The notes beneath the pieces were generated by a model. It was not told the DNA's origin, did no database searches, and saw only the letters and a list, made by a program, of their open reading frames with translations. Of a stretch of 64,000 nt of DNA, positions 26,662 to 35,439 are shown one piece after another. Numbering within the stretch: position 1 is the stretch's first letter; each line of letters opens with the position of its first letter. This DNA is from Denitrobaculum tricleocarpae (lineage in GTDB: Bacteria; Pseudomonadota; Alphaproteobacteria; Kiloniellales; Kiloniellaceae), in contig NZ_ML660052.1 in the NCBI RefSeq assembly GCF_007004665.1, forward strand, positions 992,001 through 1,056,000, written 5' to 3'. The position numbers were made by a program, and so were the translations under genes.

Positions 26662-27972
26662 CTAATCCAGGGCCCAGAGCGAGAGTTCCGGTATAAACGC
26701 GAGCATCAGCACGACACTCAGCATTGCGATAACGTAGGGTCCCGCGCGCGCCGCGATACTCAGGACCGAAGTACCGGTCAGCCCAGACACCACAAAGAGA
26801 TTTAGTCCGAGTGGCGGCGTGATAAAGCCGACGCCCAGGGCCGTGACCATCATGATACAGAAGTGAATATCGTCCATCCCGATCTCCCGCGCCAGAGGCA
26901 AAAGGATCGGCGAGAGAATGACGATGTTCGGTGTGGTCTCCATGACGCAGCCCGCCAGGATCAGAATTCCGATCATGATCAGGGTCAGCAGCACGGTGCT
27001 GTCGGTCAGGGAGGTCATGCCCTGCACGAAGCCCTGCGGGACCTGAAGCGCGGCGAGGGTCTGGGCGAGAGGCAGGGACAGCGCGATGATCGGCAGGATC
27101 ACGCCGTTTACCTTGGCGGAACTCTCCAGCATCTTGGGAAAGTCCGAGAGGCTGATGGTGCCCTGAAAAAGGCCGATGATGATGGTGGTGACGACGGCCA
27201 CGGCTGCGGCCTCCGTGGGCGTGAAGATGCCCGAATAGATCCCGCCCAGGATCACGATGGGAACGAGCAGAGCGAAACGCCCTTCGTAGATCGACTTCAG
27301 CCAGCGCTGCAGGGAAAAGCCCATTTCGGCATTTTCGAAGCGGTGAATGCGGTTCATCACGATGTTGGTCAGCATGATGGAGAGCATGACCATGACGCCG
27401 GGGACCGCTGCCGCCAGAAACAAGGTCGAGGCCGATACGCCCAGCACCAGACCGATGATGATGTAGGCGATGGACGGCGGAATCAGAATGCCGGTGCAGG
27501 CACCGGAGGCCACCAGCGCGCAGGCGTAGGGCTTTGGGTAGCCCTGTTCCGTGAGGCGGTCGATGGTCATGCGCCCGACGGCGGCGGCACCGGCTGCGTC
27601 AGAGCCGGAGATGCAGGCAAAGAAGCCGCAACCCAAGACGGTTGCAGTGCCGAAGCCGGTCTTGAAACCACCCGCCGTGGCCTCGGCAATATCCAGGAGT
27701 TTGTTTGAGAGCCCGGTGCGCACCAGAACGTCACCGGTCAGAATGAAGAGCGGCACGGCGATCAGGGCGAAGGCGTCAATTCCGTCGAAAAGTGATTCAC
27801 CCAGTAGAGAGAGGGGCAGGGTTTCGGTCAGGACCAGCATCGCCACCGCGCCGAGCCCCAACGCCACCCAGACCGGCACGGCGAGGGCGATCAAAAGGAT
27901 CATACCCAGGAGGGGGACGTAGAACTCCCACCCAAGATCCAGAGCCACCTGCTGTTGATAGAGCTGATACAT
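26662..27972 (-). CDS. TRAP transporter large membrane subunit (DctM-type)
   Basis: 436 aa, about 11-13 membrane helices. It is the channel-forming subunit of a tripartite ATP-independent (Na+-driven) importer. DctM signatures: VPLFILTGDVLVRTGLSNKL, GCGFFACISGSDAAGAAAVG, LVASGACTGILIPPSIAYIIIG, FTPTEAAAVAVV and the C-terminal MMVTALGVGFITPPLGLNLFVVSG. ATG 27972 (MYQLYQQQ) is chosen; it is 10 bases after the small-subunit stop. With the small and binding subunits it makes a complete importer beside DHPS-type dehydrogenases, hence candidate HpsL/HpsM-like roles. Confidence 0.93.
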   Translation of the reverse strand: MYQLYQQQVALDLGWEFYVPLLGMILLIALAVPVWVALGLGAVAMLVLTETLPLSLLGESLFDGIDAFALIAVPLFILTGDVLVRTGLSNKLLDIAEATAGGFKTGFGTATVLGCGFFACISGSDAAGAAAVGRMTIDRLTEQGYPKPYACALVASGACTGILIPPSIAYIIIGLVLGVSASTLFLAAAVPGVMVMLSIMLTNIVMNRIHRFENAEMGFSLQRWLKSIYEGRFALLVPIVILGGIYSGIFTPTEAAAVAVVTTIIIGLFQGTISLSDFPKMLESSAKVNGVILPIIALSLPLAQTLAALQVPQGFVQGMTSLTDSTVLLTLIMIGILILAGCVMETTPNIVILSPILLPLAREIGMDDIHFCIMMVTALGVGFITPPLGLNLFVVSGLTGTSVLSIAARAGPYVIAMLSVVLMLAFIPELSLWALD

Positions 27973-27982
27973 AAATCTGACC

Positions 27983-28498
27983 TCAATCAAACAGACGGTT
28001 GCCGTCGAACACCGCGCGTCCCTGGCGCAGATCGATGAGATCACGCCGGATGGACTGCAGGAGACGGAACAGCATCATGGAAAAGCCCAGAGGAACAGCG
28101 GCCAGGAACCAGGCCTGGCTGATCCGCAAGCCGTGGGTGACTGAGCCGAACTTCAATGAGACCTGAAGGGTTTCCAGCGACCAGTAAATGGCAAGCACCG
28201 CGAGGATCAGGGTTGCGAAGTCGCCAAAGAGATAGACGGCGGCTTTCCCGCGCGGCGGCAGGTAATGCAGCAAGACATCGATCCGGATATGGGCGCGCTC
28301 CCGAACGGCAGCCGAGGCACCGATCCATGCCAGATAGATAAAGGCATAGCGGGCGATCTCTTCTCCCCAGATGGAGGAGTAGCTGAGCGTGAAACGGCGG
28401 ATGACCTCCATCGCGATCGTGACAACGATCGTCGAGTAGAAGATCAGCAAAAGCCAGCGTTCGCCGTTGCGATCCAGTTTTTTCAAGAAGCCGTTCAT
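27983..28498 (-). CDS. TRAP transporter small membrane subunit (DctQ-type)
   Basis: 171 aa with four hydrophobic segments. The DctQ pattern is seen: WLLLIFYSTIVVTIAMEVIRRF, SSIWGEEIARYAFIYLAWIGASAAVRERAHIRIDVL (shown in part: SIWGEEIARYAFIYLAWIG) and the final SQAWFLAAVPLGFSMMLFRLL. ATG 28498 is preferred to TTG 28516. It is placed between the binding protein (126 bases upstream, with a long hairpin) and the large subunit (10 bases downstream). Confidence 0.92.
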   Translation of the reverse strand: MNGFLKKLDRNGERWLLLIFYSTIVVTIAMEVIRRFTLSYSSIWGEEIARYAFIYLAWIGASAAVRERAHIRIDVLLHYLPPRGKAAVYLFGDFATLILAVLAIYWSLETLQVSLKFGSVTHGLRISQAWFLAAVPLGFSMMLFRLLQSIRRDLIDLRQGRAVFDGNRLFD

Positions 28499-28540
28499 AG
28501 CTGTTTCTTTTCGCAAAGAAGGCGGGTCTCAAAGAAGGCC

Positions 28541-28606
28541 GGCCGGTGGCTCACCTCTGCGCAGGAGGACCCGCGAGAGGACCCACGGGAGGCAAAGTCA
28601 CCGGCC
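28541..28606 (-). promoter_or_regulatory. Long stem between TRAP binding-protein and permease genes
   Basis: GGCCGGTG (28541-28548) pairs with CACCGGCC (28599-28606) across a 50-base loop in the dctP-dctQ gap. Such intergenic stems often stabilise or attenuate the upstream binding-protein transcript. There is no U tract. Confidence 0.35.
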
Positions 28607-28624
28607 GCGCGTGCAAAGACCGCG

Positions 28625-29797
28625 CTAGACGTCGTGGACGTAGAGACGGCCTGGTGTGTTGGCGGCCTCCAGCAACTTGTCGAAGGTTGCTATGGATCCG
28701 GCCAGTTCCGTCTTGGTCGCGTCCCAGTCCGAAAGCTGGTGGCCTGCTTTCGCCACCCACTGCTCCATCTCGGTTTCGTTCGGCGCGTAGAACTGCACGC
28801 CTGCCTTGGAGAGCTCTGACATGGCATAGGCACGTGCGCCGGGGACTTTGGCCAGGTTCTGCTGCGAAGTGATGTCGCTGGCGAACTCAACCTTTTCCTG
28901 AAGGTCGCCGGGCAGTGCGTTGAACCATTCCAGATTACAGGAGTAGACCTGTGCATCGGGGACCGAACGGTTGAAGGTCACCCAGGAGAGCACGTCCTTG
29001 AAGCCGAAGACGTGAAGGGCTTCCACCGAGGGATCCAGGGCATCGGCGACACCCTGCTTGATGGCGGAAGGCGTTTCGCCCCAGGCCACCGGTGTCGGGT
29101 TGGCACCGAGCAGGCGATAGAATTGCTGCAGGATCTTCGAGCCGGGCACGCGGAACTTGATGCCCGTCATCTGTTCCGGTGTCTTGATCGGGCCTTCGAT
29201 GCCCTGACGCAGGGCCACGACACGGGGATCGATGCAAACGTACCAGAGTGGCTTGAAGCCTTTGGCTTCGACCTTGGGATTGATCTCGTTCTTCCAGGTG
29301 TCAGAGGTCACCAGGTTGATGAACTTCTGGTTCTCGCCGCACCAGTAGGGAACGTTGATCAGATCGACCGCGGGGGCGAAGGGCGCGAAGTTGGAGAGGG
29401 AGTGTTGTGCGGCCTGGATGGTACCGGCCTGAACCTTTTGCGCCAGCGCACCACCGGCACCGAGCTGACCGCCGGGTGCGAGCTTCACGTAGATCTCGCC
29501 GTTCGTTGTGTTCTGGATGTTCTCTTTGAAGTCCAGCTGCATGATCGGATAGCTGCGCGAGGCGCCCAGAATGTAGGCCGTCGCAATGGTCATGGTATGC
29601 TTGGCGGCTTTCTTGCGTTCGGCTTCTTCCTTGGCGGTCTGTGCCAGGGCGTCCGAGGACATCAGCGTCCCGGCGGCGCCGGCGACCAGAGCGGTGGTGA
29701 AACCGAACTTGCCGGCGGTTTCCAGGAACCGCCGCCGCTCGACAGAGCGCGGTGTTTCCTGTTTTTGTCCTGATTGAGGTGATTTTTCGTTGGACAT
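28625..29797 (-). CDS. TRAP transporter solute-binding protein (DctP-type), Tat-exported
   Basis: 390 aa periplasmic receptor. The N-terminus has a twin-arginine signal (VERRRFLETAGKFGF, then a hydrophobic stretch ending SSDALAQ at about residue 53), so export is probably folded, by the Tat route. The mature part shows the DctP pattern (GGQLGAGGALAQKVQAGTIQ, GIKFRVPGSKILQQFYRLLGANPTPVAWGET - positions about 215-245). The Arg in KFRVPGS is the usual carboxylate or anion contact, compatible with a sulfonate or organic acid ligand. Start ATG 29797 lies behind AGGGAGC. It is transcribed ahead of the two membrane subunits. Confidence 0.93.
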   Translation of the reverse strand: MSNEKSPQSGQKQETPRSVERRRFLETAGKFGFTTALVAGAAGTLMSSDALAQTAKEEAERKKAAKHTMTIATAYILGASRSYPIMQLDFKENIQNTTNGEIYVKLAPGGQLGAGGALAQKVQAGTIQAAQHSLSNFAPFAPAVDLINVPYWCGENQKFINLVTSDTWKNEINPKVEAKGFKPLWYVCIDPRVVALRQGIEGPIKTPEQMTGIKFRVPGSKILQQFYRLLGANPTPVAWGETPSAIKQGVADALDPSVEALHVFGFKDVLSWVTFNRSVPDAQVYSCNLEWFNALPGDLQEKVEFASDITSQQNLAKVPGARAYAMSELSKAGVQFYAPNETEMEQWVAKAGHQLSDWDATKTELAGSIATFDKLLEAANTPGRLYVHDV

Positions 29798-29855
29798 GAG
29801 TTTGCTCCCTGAGAGTTATTTTTGGACCCGTCGCCTGTTCGAGGAGGTCTTCGGG

Positions 29856-30170
29856 TCAGTTGGCCGCTTCACGCCGCAAGGTCGCGACGACAAAGCAGAT
29901 AGCGGCGGCGAAGAGGGTGACGAATTCCCCCACATCGCCGAGATTGATAAGACTTTGCATGTCGGTGACGCTGGCGATCTTTCCGCTCAGCACATTCAGG
30001 GCGTAGAGGCCAAAAAAGCCCGCTGACCCCAAAAGCGCCCAACGCCCTGCTTTTTGTCCGGGTGCTTTGTTTTTTGAGGGGCCTGCGCCAGAACCAAGGC
30101 CCGGCCCAGATTCTTGCCCGGCATCTGGCCTGCTGTCTTGTGTGCTGCCTGTGATGTCCTGACTCGACAT
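29856..30170 (-). CDS. Small membrane protein heading the TRAP operon (function unknown)
   Basis: 104 aa. The first 42 residues are polar and low-complexity (Gly, Ser, Pro, Gln, Asp); then come two predicted membrane segments (RWALLGSAGFFGLYALNVLSG and FVTLFAAAICFVVATL), ending RREAAN. I do not recognise a family. It is supported as a real gene by a strong GGAGGG ribosome site and by its place as the first gene after the LacI operator, 58 bases ahead of the TRAP binding protein. It could be an accessory subunit of the importer; that is inference. Confidence 0.7.
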   Translation of the reverse strand: MSSQDITGSTQDSRPDAGQESGPGLGSGAGPSKNKAPGQKAGRWALLGSAGFFGLYALNVLSGKIASVTDMQSLINLGDVGEFVTLFAAAICFVVATLRREAAN

Positions 30171-30229
30171 TGAAATCCCTCCAAGGCTGATCCGGTTCGC
30201 AAAAGAAAGCGTCCGATTCTGTGTTTTAT

Positions 30230-30247
30230 AATGTAAGCGCTTACATT
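30230..30247. promoter_or_regulatory. LacI-family operator O1 (perfect palindrome)
   Basis: AATGTAAGCGCTTACATT is an 18-base perfect palindrome with the CG-centred core typical of LacI/GalR operators. It lies 60 bases upstream of the TRAP-operon start and 178 bases upstream of the LacI-type gene, in the divergent region. Confidence 0.85.
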
Positions 30248-30404
30248 TTTTTAAACTAGAGCACCGTTGTTATTTCAGAGTCAAGCCCATAGAATCGGCG
30301 TTTATCACGAATCCTCGCTGAAAAATCGCTTAAACTTAGAAAAATACAGGTGTATTTGAAAAATTCATCTCGAACAGAAAAATGCAACAATCGAGAAAAA
30401 GAAA

Positions 30405-30416
30405 GAAAGCGCTTAC
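30405..30416 (+). promoter_or_regulatory. LacI-family operator O2 (imperfect)
   Basis: GAAAGCGCTTAC differs from the O1 core GTAAGCGCTTAC at one base. It ends 8 bases before the regulator ATG at 30425, where binding would block its own translation start region or promoter escape. Confidence 0.65.
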
Positions 30417-30424
30417 GAAGACCG

Positions 30425-31444
30425 ATGAAAAAAGCTCCGACTCTCGAAGATGTTGCCCGTGAGGCGGGGGTCTCCACGGCCAGCGTGTCACGCTATCTCA
30501 ACATGCCGGATCTCGTCCGGCCGCTGCGCAAGGAAAAGATCGAGGCCGCGATTGCCGCGCTGGGGTATGTGCCGCATGGCGCGGCGCGGGCTCTGGCGTC
30601 GCAGCGCACCCATACGATCGGGGCGGTCATTCCAACGTTCGACAACGCGATCTTCGCCCGCGGGGTTCAGTCTTTTCAGCGGCGTCTGCACGCTGATAGC
30701 TTCACGCTCCTGCTTGCCAGCTTCGATTACGATCTGGAAGACGAGGTCCGTCAGGTCGATGCGCTTCTGACACGCGGCGTCGATGCGCTGTTGCTGGTCG
30801 GCTGCATGCATTCGCCAAAAATCTATGAGCGCCTTGATAAAAAGGGACTGCCCTACGTTCACACCTGGGCGTTCGACCGCTCGGGCGCCAAGCCCTGCGT
30901 CGGCTTCGACAACCGTCTGGCCGCCAGACGTGCCGCCAGCTATCTGATCGACATCGGACACAGCGCGGTTGCAATGATCGCCGGGATCACCGGCGGCAAT
31001 GACCGCGCCAGCGAACGTGCTGCCGGTGTGCGAGAAGCCTTGGAGGAACGAGGCCTCGCGTTACTGCCGGAGTATTACATTGAAAAGCCTTACGACGTCT
31101 CAGAAGGCCGCAGTGCCATGCGTCAACTTCTGGCCCAGGATGTCCCGCCGACCGCGGTGATCTGCGGCAACGATGTACTGGCCCTGGGGGCATTACTGGA
31201 GTGCCAGGCGCGCGGTGTCTCAGTACCCCGGGACATATCGATCACCGGCTTTGATGATCTGCCGCTGACATCCCACCTTCAACCTTCTCTGACGACTCTG
31301 CATGTTCCTGCCGGCGAGATGGGCCGCCGGGCAGCCGAGTATCTCCTTGCGCGGCTGGGCGACGTCCCCATGCCGGATTCAACCGAGCTGGAGGTCGGGC
31401 TGATCGTGCGTGGAACCACGGCGCCGCCAGGCCGGCAAAAGTAA
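30425..31444 (+). CDS. LacI-family transcriptional regulator
   Basis: 339 aa. The N-terminal helix-turn-helix is clear (TLEDVAREAGVSTASVSRYLN), with the hinge helix GAARALASQRT, followed by a periplasmic-binding-like effector domain (TIGAVIPTFDNAIFARGVQ; IAGITGGNDRASERAAGVREAL; ICGNDVLALGALLE; SITGFDDLPLTSHLQPSLTTL). ATG 30425 is chosen over the open frame to 30350, which is polar. Two matching palindromes (30230, 30405) mark it as controlling itself and the divergent TRAP/dehydrogenase operon, most likely as a repressor released by the imported substrate or an intermediate. Confidence 0.93.
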   Translation: MKKAPTLEDVAREAGVSTASVSRYLNMPDLVRPLRKEKIEAAIAALGYVPHGAARALASQRTHTIGAVIPTFDNAIFARGVQSFQRRLHADSFTLLLASFDYDLEDEVRQVDALLTRGVDALLLVGCMHSPKIYERLDKKGLPYVHTWAFDRSGAKPCVGFDNRLAARRAASYLIDIGHSAVAMIAGITGGNDRASERAAGVREALEERGLALLPEYYIEKPYDVSEGRSAMRQLLAQDVPPTAVICGNDVLALGALLECQARGVSVPRDISITGFDDLPLTSHLQPSLTTLHVPAGEMGRRAAEYLLARLGDVPMPDSTELEVGLIVRGTTAPPGRQK

Positions 31445-31672
31445 CGTGAAGTTGATAAGCCTCGCCTCGGTATTGGGAGTGAACGCTTGAAAAAAAATCA
31501 CACTCTGCGAGGCTGGGTCTGTTCAGCCGTGGACGGTTGAATGGCGAACTGCGAAGTCCGAGGACAAACTGCCAATCCCCGGGGGGCGTTACCAAGCGGC
31601 CGCGACTCGCCGCGAACGGCAGACCAGGGTTGCGTCGTCTAATAAAGACGCGGAGCAAGGGAGTGGGGGACT

Positions 31673-32602
31673 ATGAGAGATAAACTGAAACTTGGTGCCA
31701 TCGGCGCCATCGTCGTGACCGGGGTTTCCGTCGGCGCCCTCTCGGCCTTGGGCACCGGCCTGGAGACCTGGAAATCGGGCAAGAACCATAACCGGATCAT
31801 CCAGGTTCAGAACGAGGGCGGCGTTCAGGCCGACAGCGGCAAGGTCGGCGTGGCTTTCTACAGCAACTCGGCCTTTCAGATCACTTCACCGCGCGGCATC
31901 ACGGTGATGGTCGATCCCTGGCGCAACGACCCCTCCGGGGCCTGGGGCCTCTGGTACCGCATGGATTTCCCGAAGGTCGAGGTCGACATAGGGATGTCGA
32001 CCCATGCGCACTTCGATCATGATGCCATCGACAAGCTGGACGCGAATATGCTGCTCGACCGCATGGCGGGCAGTTTCGAACTGGGTGATGTCAAGATCAC
32101 CGGGATTGCCGACAAGCATCAATGCGTCGCGCCGGGCACCGTCGCCTGGACGGAAGCGGTCAAACAGTTTGAAGGCCGGGACGATGTCTGCCCGCCGACG
32201 AATGCGCGTCACTTCGACAACACCCTGTTCGTGATCGAGACCGGCGGTATGAAGTTCCTGATGTGGGGCGACAACCGTCCGAACCCGCCGCAGAAGGTCT
32301 GGGACCAGATCGGGCAGGTGGATGTCGTCTTCGTTCCCGTCGACGGGTCCAAGCACATTCTCGATTATGAGCAGGCGGACTCTGTCGTAGCCAAGGTGGG
32401 TGCCAAGATCGCTATTCCGCATCACTATCTCGTGCCGGAGACGACTTTCTTCACCTCGACGCTGCAACCGGCGACCGAGTGGGTGGAAACCCACGAGAAC
32501 ACCATGTTGGACAAGCCGTCGATCGAGATCGCGGCGGCGGACCTTGAAGGCAAGTCGGGTCACGTGTACTACTTCGGTTCGAACAACATGGTCAAAAACT
32601 GA
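31673..32602 (+). CDS. Metallo-beta-lactamase-fold hydrolase (UlaG-like), exported or membrane-anchored
   Basis: 309 aa. An N-terminal hydrophobic segment (about residues 8-28) may be a signal anchor. The metal motif is HAHFDHDA in place of the usual HxHxDH, preceded by ITVMVDPWR and followed by FLMWGDNR and the late His pair AIPHHYLVPE, which is the UlaG/L-ascorbate-6-P lactonase-like arrangement. The start ATG 31673 follows GGGAG. It is 13 bases upstream of a HupE/UreJ-type gene and probably cotranscribed. The substrate is unknown. Confidence 0.82.
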   Translation: MRDKLKLGAIGAIVVTGVSVGALSALGTGLETWKSGKNHNRIIQVQNEGGVQADSGKVGVAFYSNSAFQITSPRGITVMVDPWRNDPSGAWGLWYRMDFPKVEVDIGMSTHAHFDHDAIDKLDANMLLDRMAGSFELGDVKITGIADKHQCVAPGTVAWTEAVKQFEGRDDVCPPTNARHFDNTLFVIETGGMKFLMWGDNRPNPPQKVWDQIGQVDVVFVPVDGSKHILDYEQADSVVAKVGAKIAIPHHYLVPETTFFTSTLQPATEWVETHENTMLDKPSIEIAAADLEGKSGHVYYFGSNNMVKN

Positions 32603-32615
32603 TCCGGGAACCGCA

Positions 32616-33911
32616 GTGGCTTTTGCCTTGGTCGGCTTTGTAAAAAGCGGGGGATTCGGTTGGCGCGTTGCCCGCTTCGTTACGTTGTTTTCGGTCCTCA
32701 TAGGATTGGCGGGCACCGCAGCCGCCCACTTCAACCTCAACGTCAATATCCGCATCATTCATGTCGAAGAACGCGCGGAAGACCTGCGGGTTCTGATCCG
32801 TCTGCCCATGGCTTATCTGGTCGCTGACAAACTGGGGCCGGAGCAGGCGGATGGTTCGCGCACGCCGGCGCCTTACACGACCAACGTTACCGAGGACGGG
32901 ATGCTGGTCCACTATCTGGACGCGGACGCATTGCGGCGAGATCCGGACGGTCTGGCCACGCTGATCGGCGAGGGTCATGTTATCCGGAGCGGGGGCAAGA
33001 CGCTTGTCCCGGAACTGGGGCGGCTGCGCGCTTATCCTGCCCTCAAGCAGGTGCCCTTTGCCACCTTGGATGAAGCCGACAGTGCATTGGATGGAGAGAT
33101 CTATCCGGCTGATTTTGAAGTCGCCTATGTCGGCGACACCGTTATCGATGCCGAGATTATCTATCGGACGCCAGCCGGTCTGGGTGATTACACGATCGGG
33201 AGTTCACTGAACCCGGGACTTTCGGGGCAGGAGGATACCGCCAATCTGCTCCTGGTTCATGGAACGGGAGATCCTTTAATTTTCCGGGTTCGCGGCCTGT
33301 TGTCGGAACCGATCGAAGTTTCCCATTCGCTCTTCGATGCAGTGCTCACATTTGTCTATGAAGGGGTGCGGCATATTCTGGAGGGGGCGGACCACGTTCT
33401 CTTCGTCATTTGCCTGGTCTTGGGCGCACGCCTGATCAAGGATTTGCTGTGGCGGATCACCGGTTTCACCCTGGGACACAGTGTGACACTGGCTCTTGGA
33501 TTTTTCGGCTTCGTGCCGCAGGCCGCCTGGTTCGTACCGCTGGTGGAGATCGGCATTGCGCTCTCGATCGTCTATGCCGCCATTATCGCCATCGGCGAGA
33601 AGCAATTCAAAAGCACGATCCTTGTCACAACCCTGATCGGGTTGCTGCACGGTCTGGGTTTTTCCTTCGTGCTGCGCGAGATCCTGAAGCTGGACGCGCC
33701 CAATATCTGGCAGAGCCTGCTGGCCTTTAACCTGGGGGTCGAGATCGGTCAGGTCGCAATTGCGCTGGTCATCTGGCCGAGCCTCTGGGCGCTGGCCAGG
33801 TACCTGCCCGCGAAAGTCCATATGGTCCGCTTTGGCCTGGCGTTGCCCTGCATCGGTTTTGCCGCGATTTGGATCGGGGAGCGTACTGTCCTCTTCTTCG
33901 GCGCTCTTTAA
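32616..33911 (+). CDS. HupE/UreJ-type membrane protein with N-terminal exported domain
   Basis: 431 aa. Residues 15-36 form a signal peptide (FVTLFSVLIGLAGTAAAH); then about 220 residues of soluble, periplasmic domain; then a C-terminal HupE/UreJ membrane module with about seven helices (GVRHILEGADHVLFVICLVLGARL, FTLGHSVTLALGF, VEIGIALSIVYAAI, LLHGLGFSFVLREI, FNLGVEIGQVAIAL). His and Asp residues within the helices (RHILEGADH, GHS, HGLG) are the conserved metal-type sites of the family, which is linked with nickel or other metal uptake. GTG 32616 is chosen, with GGGAA upstream; the longer frame overlaps the preceding gene. Confidence 0.85.
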   Translation: MAFALVGFVKSGGFGWRVARFVTLFSVLIGLAGTAAAHFNLNVNIRIIHVEERAEDLRVLIRLPMAYLVADKLGPEQADGSRTPAPYTTNVTEDGMLVHYLDADALRRDPDGLATLIGEGHVIRSGGKTLVPELGRLRAYPALKQVPFATLDEADSALDGEIYPADFEVAYVGDTVIDAEIIYRTPAGLGDYTIGSSLNPGLSGQEDTANLLLVHGTGDPLIFRVRGLLSEPIEVSHSLFDAVLTFVYEGVRHILEGADHVLFVICLVLGARLIKDLLWRITGFTLGHSVTLALGFFGFVPQAAWFVPLVEIGIALSIVYAAIIAIGEKQFKSTILVTTLIGLLHGLGFSFVLREILKLDAPNIWQSLLAFNLGVEIGQVAIALVIWPSLWALARYLPAKVHMVRFGLALPCIGFAAIWIGERTVLFFGAL

Positions 33912-33934
33912 AATGTCATGCCTCAGGTAGATTT

Positions 33935-35383
33935 TCAGTCCACGACCTTGTGCGGGTTCATGATGCCCGCGGGATCCAGCGCGGCTTTGATCTTTTTCAT
34001 CATCTCTATTTCCACCGTGGACTTGTAGTGCGCGTTGGATTGAACCTTAAGGCGGCCGATGCCGTGCTCGGCGCTGATCGAGCCGCCCAGTTCGACGACG
34101 ATGTCATGAACGATTTCGTTCATCTCGTCCCAGCGCGCGAGGTAGGCCGCCTTGTCAGCCCCCACCGGCTGGCTGAGATTGAAGTGAATGTTGCCGTCGC
34201 CGATATGGCCGAAAGGCACGGGCCGGATGCCGGGAATGCGTTCGCTGACCGCGGCCATTGCGCGCTCCAGGAACTCGGGCACCCGTGAGATCGGCACCGA
34301 AACATCATGCTTGATCGAGCCGCCTTCGTGTTTCTGCGCCTCGACCATGGCCTCGCGGATCCGCCACAGGGCCGCCGCCTGGGCTTCACTGGCGGCAACG
34401 GTCGCATCCAGCACCAGCTCTTCCTCGAAGGCTTCCGAGAGGATGGTCATCATGGTCTCTGACAGGCTGCCGTCTTCGATACCGGCCACCAGGTCGACCA
34501 GGACGTACCAGTCGTGGGGTTGCTCCAGAGGATCGGTGACGCCCGCGATGTGTTTGACCGAGCTGTCGATGCTGATCCGGGGGATGATCTCGAAGCTGCT
34601 GACGGCTTCACCGGAAAGGGTCCGGCAGCGTCCCAGCAGCTCGACAGCGGCAGCGGGATTGGGCACGGCTGCAAAGGCCGTGACCTTGTCCCGCGGTTTG
34701 GCGAAAAGCTTCAGGACAGCGGCTGTAATGATCCCCAGTGTGCCTTCGCCGCCGACGAAAAGGTGCTTCATATCGTAGCCGGTGTTGTCCTTGCGCAGGC
34801 CGCGCAGTCCATGCCAGATCTGTCCGTCGGGCAGGACAACCTCCAGCCCTAAGACAAGATCCCGGGCGTTGCCGTAGCGCAGCACATTGATGCCACCCGC
34901 ATTGGTGCTCAGGTTCCCGCCGATCTGACAGGTGCCTTCCGCGCCCAGGCTGAGCGGGAAGAGCCGGTCGGCGTTATCTGCCGCCGCCTGGATGTTTTGC
35001 AGGATACAGCCCGCTTCCACGGTCATGGTGTAATTGGTGGCGTCGATTTCCCGGATCGCATTCATCCGCGAGAGGCTCAGGACAATCGCTTTGTCCGAGG
35101 TGATGGGAATCCCGCCGCCGACCAGGCCTGTGTTCCCGCCCTGCGGAACCACAGCCATTTCATATTTGGCGCAAATCTCCACAACGGCCGCGACCTCTTC
35201 AGTCGAGGCCGGTTTGATCACGCAGGGCGCATCGCCCAGATAGAGGCCACGCATTTCCTGCAGATGCGGCGCGAGATCCTCGGCGGCCGTCAGAATGGCT
35301 TTGGCGCCGACGACGGCTTCGATTTCCGCCAGGAAGTCGCCAAGACGACCATCGGATGTCTGTTTTGGAGCTTCTGTGTTCAT
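33935..35383 (-). CDS. FAD-linked oxidoreductase (GlcD / D-2-hydroxyacid dehydrogenase type)
   Basis: 482 aa, VAO/PCMH flavoprotein fold. The FAD pyrophosphate loop is PQGGNTGLVGGG, followed by GNLSTNAGG and LFVGGEGTLGIIT; the C-terminus has the metal/substrate-binding FGHIGDGNIHFN and SAEHGIGRLK. These motifs are shared by glycolate oxidase GlcD, D-lactate and D-2-hydroxyglutarate dehydrogenases. ATG 35383 is used; GTG 35410 would add 9 residues. It follows the Sua5-type gene by 56 bases on the same strand. Substrate undecided. Confidence 0.88.
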   Translation of the reverse strand: MNTEAPKQTSDGRLGDFLAEIEAVVGAKAILTAAEDLAPHLQEMRGLYLGDAPCVIKPASTEEVAAVVEICAKYEMAVVPQGGNTGLVGGGIPITSDKAIVLSLSRMNAIREIDATNYTMTVEAGCILQNIQAAADNADRLFPLSLGAEGTCQIGGNLSTNAGGINVLRYGNARDLVLGLEVVLPDGQIWHGLRGLRKDNTGYDMKHLFVGGEGTLGIITAAVLKLFAKPRDKVTAFAAVPNPAAAVELLGRCRTLSGEAVSSFEIIPRISIDSSVKHIAGVTDPLEQPHDWYVLVDLVAGIEDGSLSETMMTILSEAFEEELVLDATVAASEAQAAALWRIREAMVEAQKHEGGSIKHDVSVPISRVPEFLERAMAAVSERIPGIRPVPFGHIGDGNIHFNLSQPVGADKAAYLARWDEMNEIVHDIVVELGGSISAEHGIGRLKVQSNAHYKSTVEIEMMKKIKAALDPAGIMNPHKVVD

Positions 35384-35439
35384 GGCTTGGAATTTAGTGC
35401 CTTCAGGCACGCGGGGCCAGTCCTGATGCGCACCAGGTT

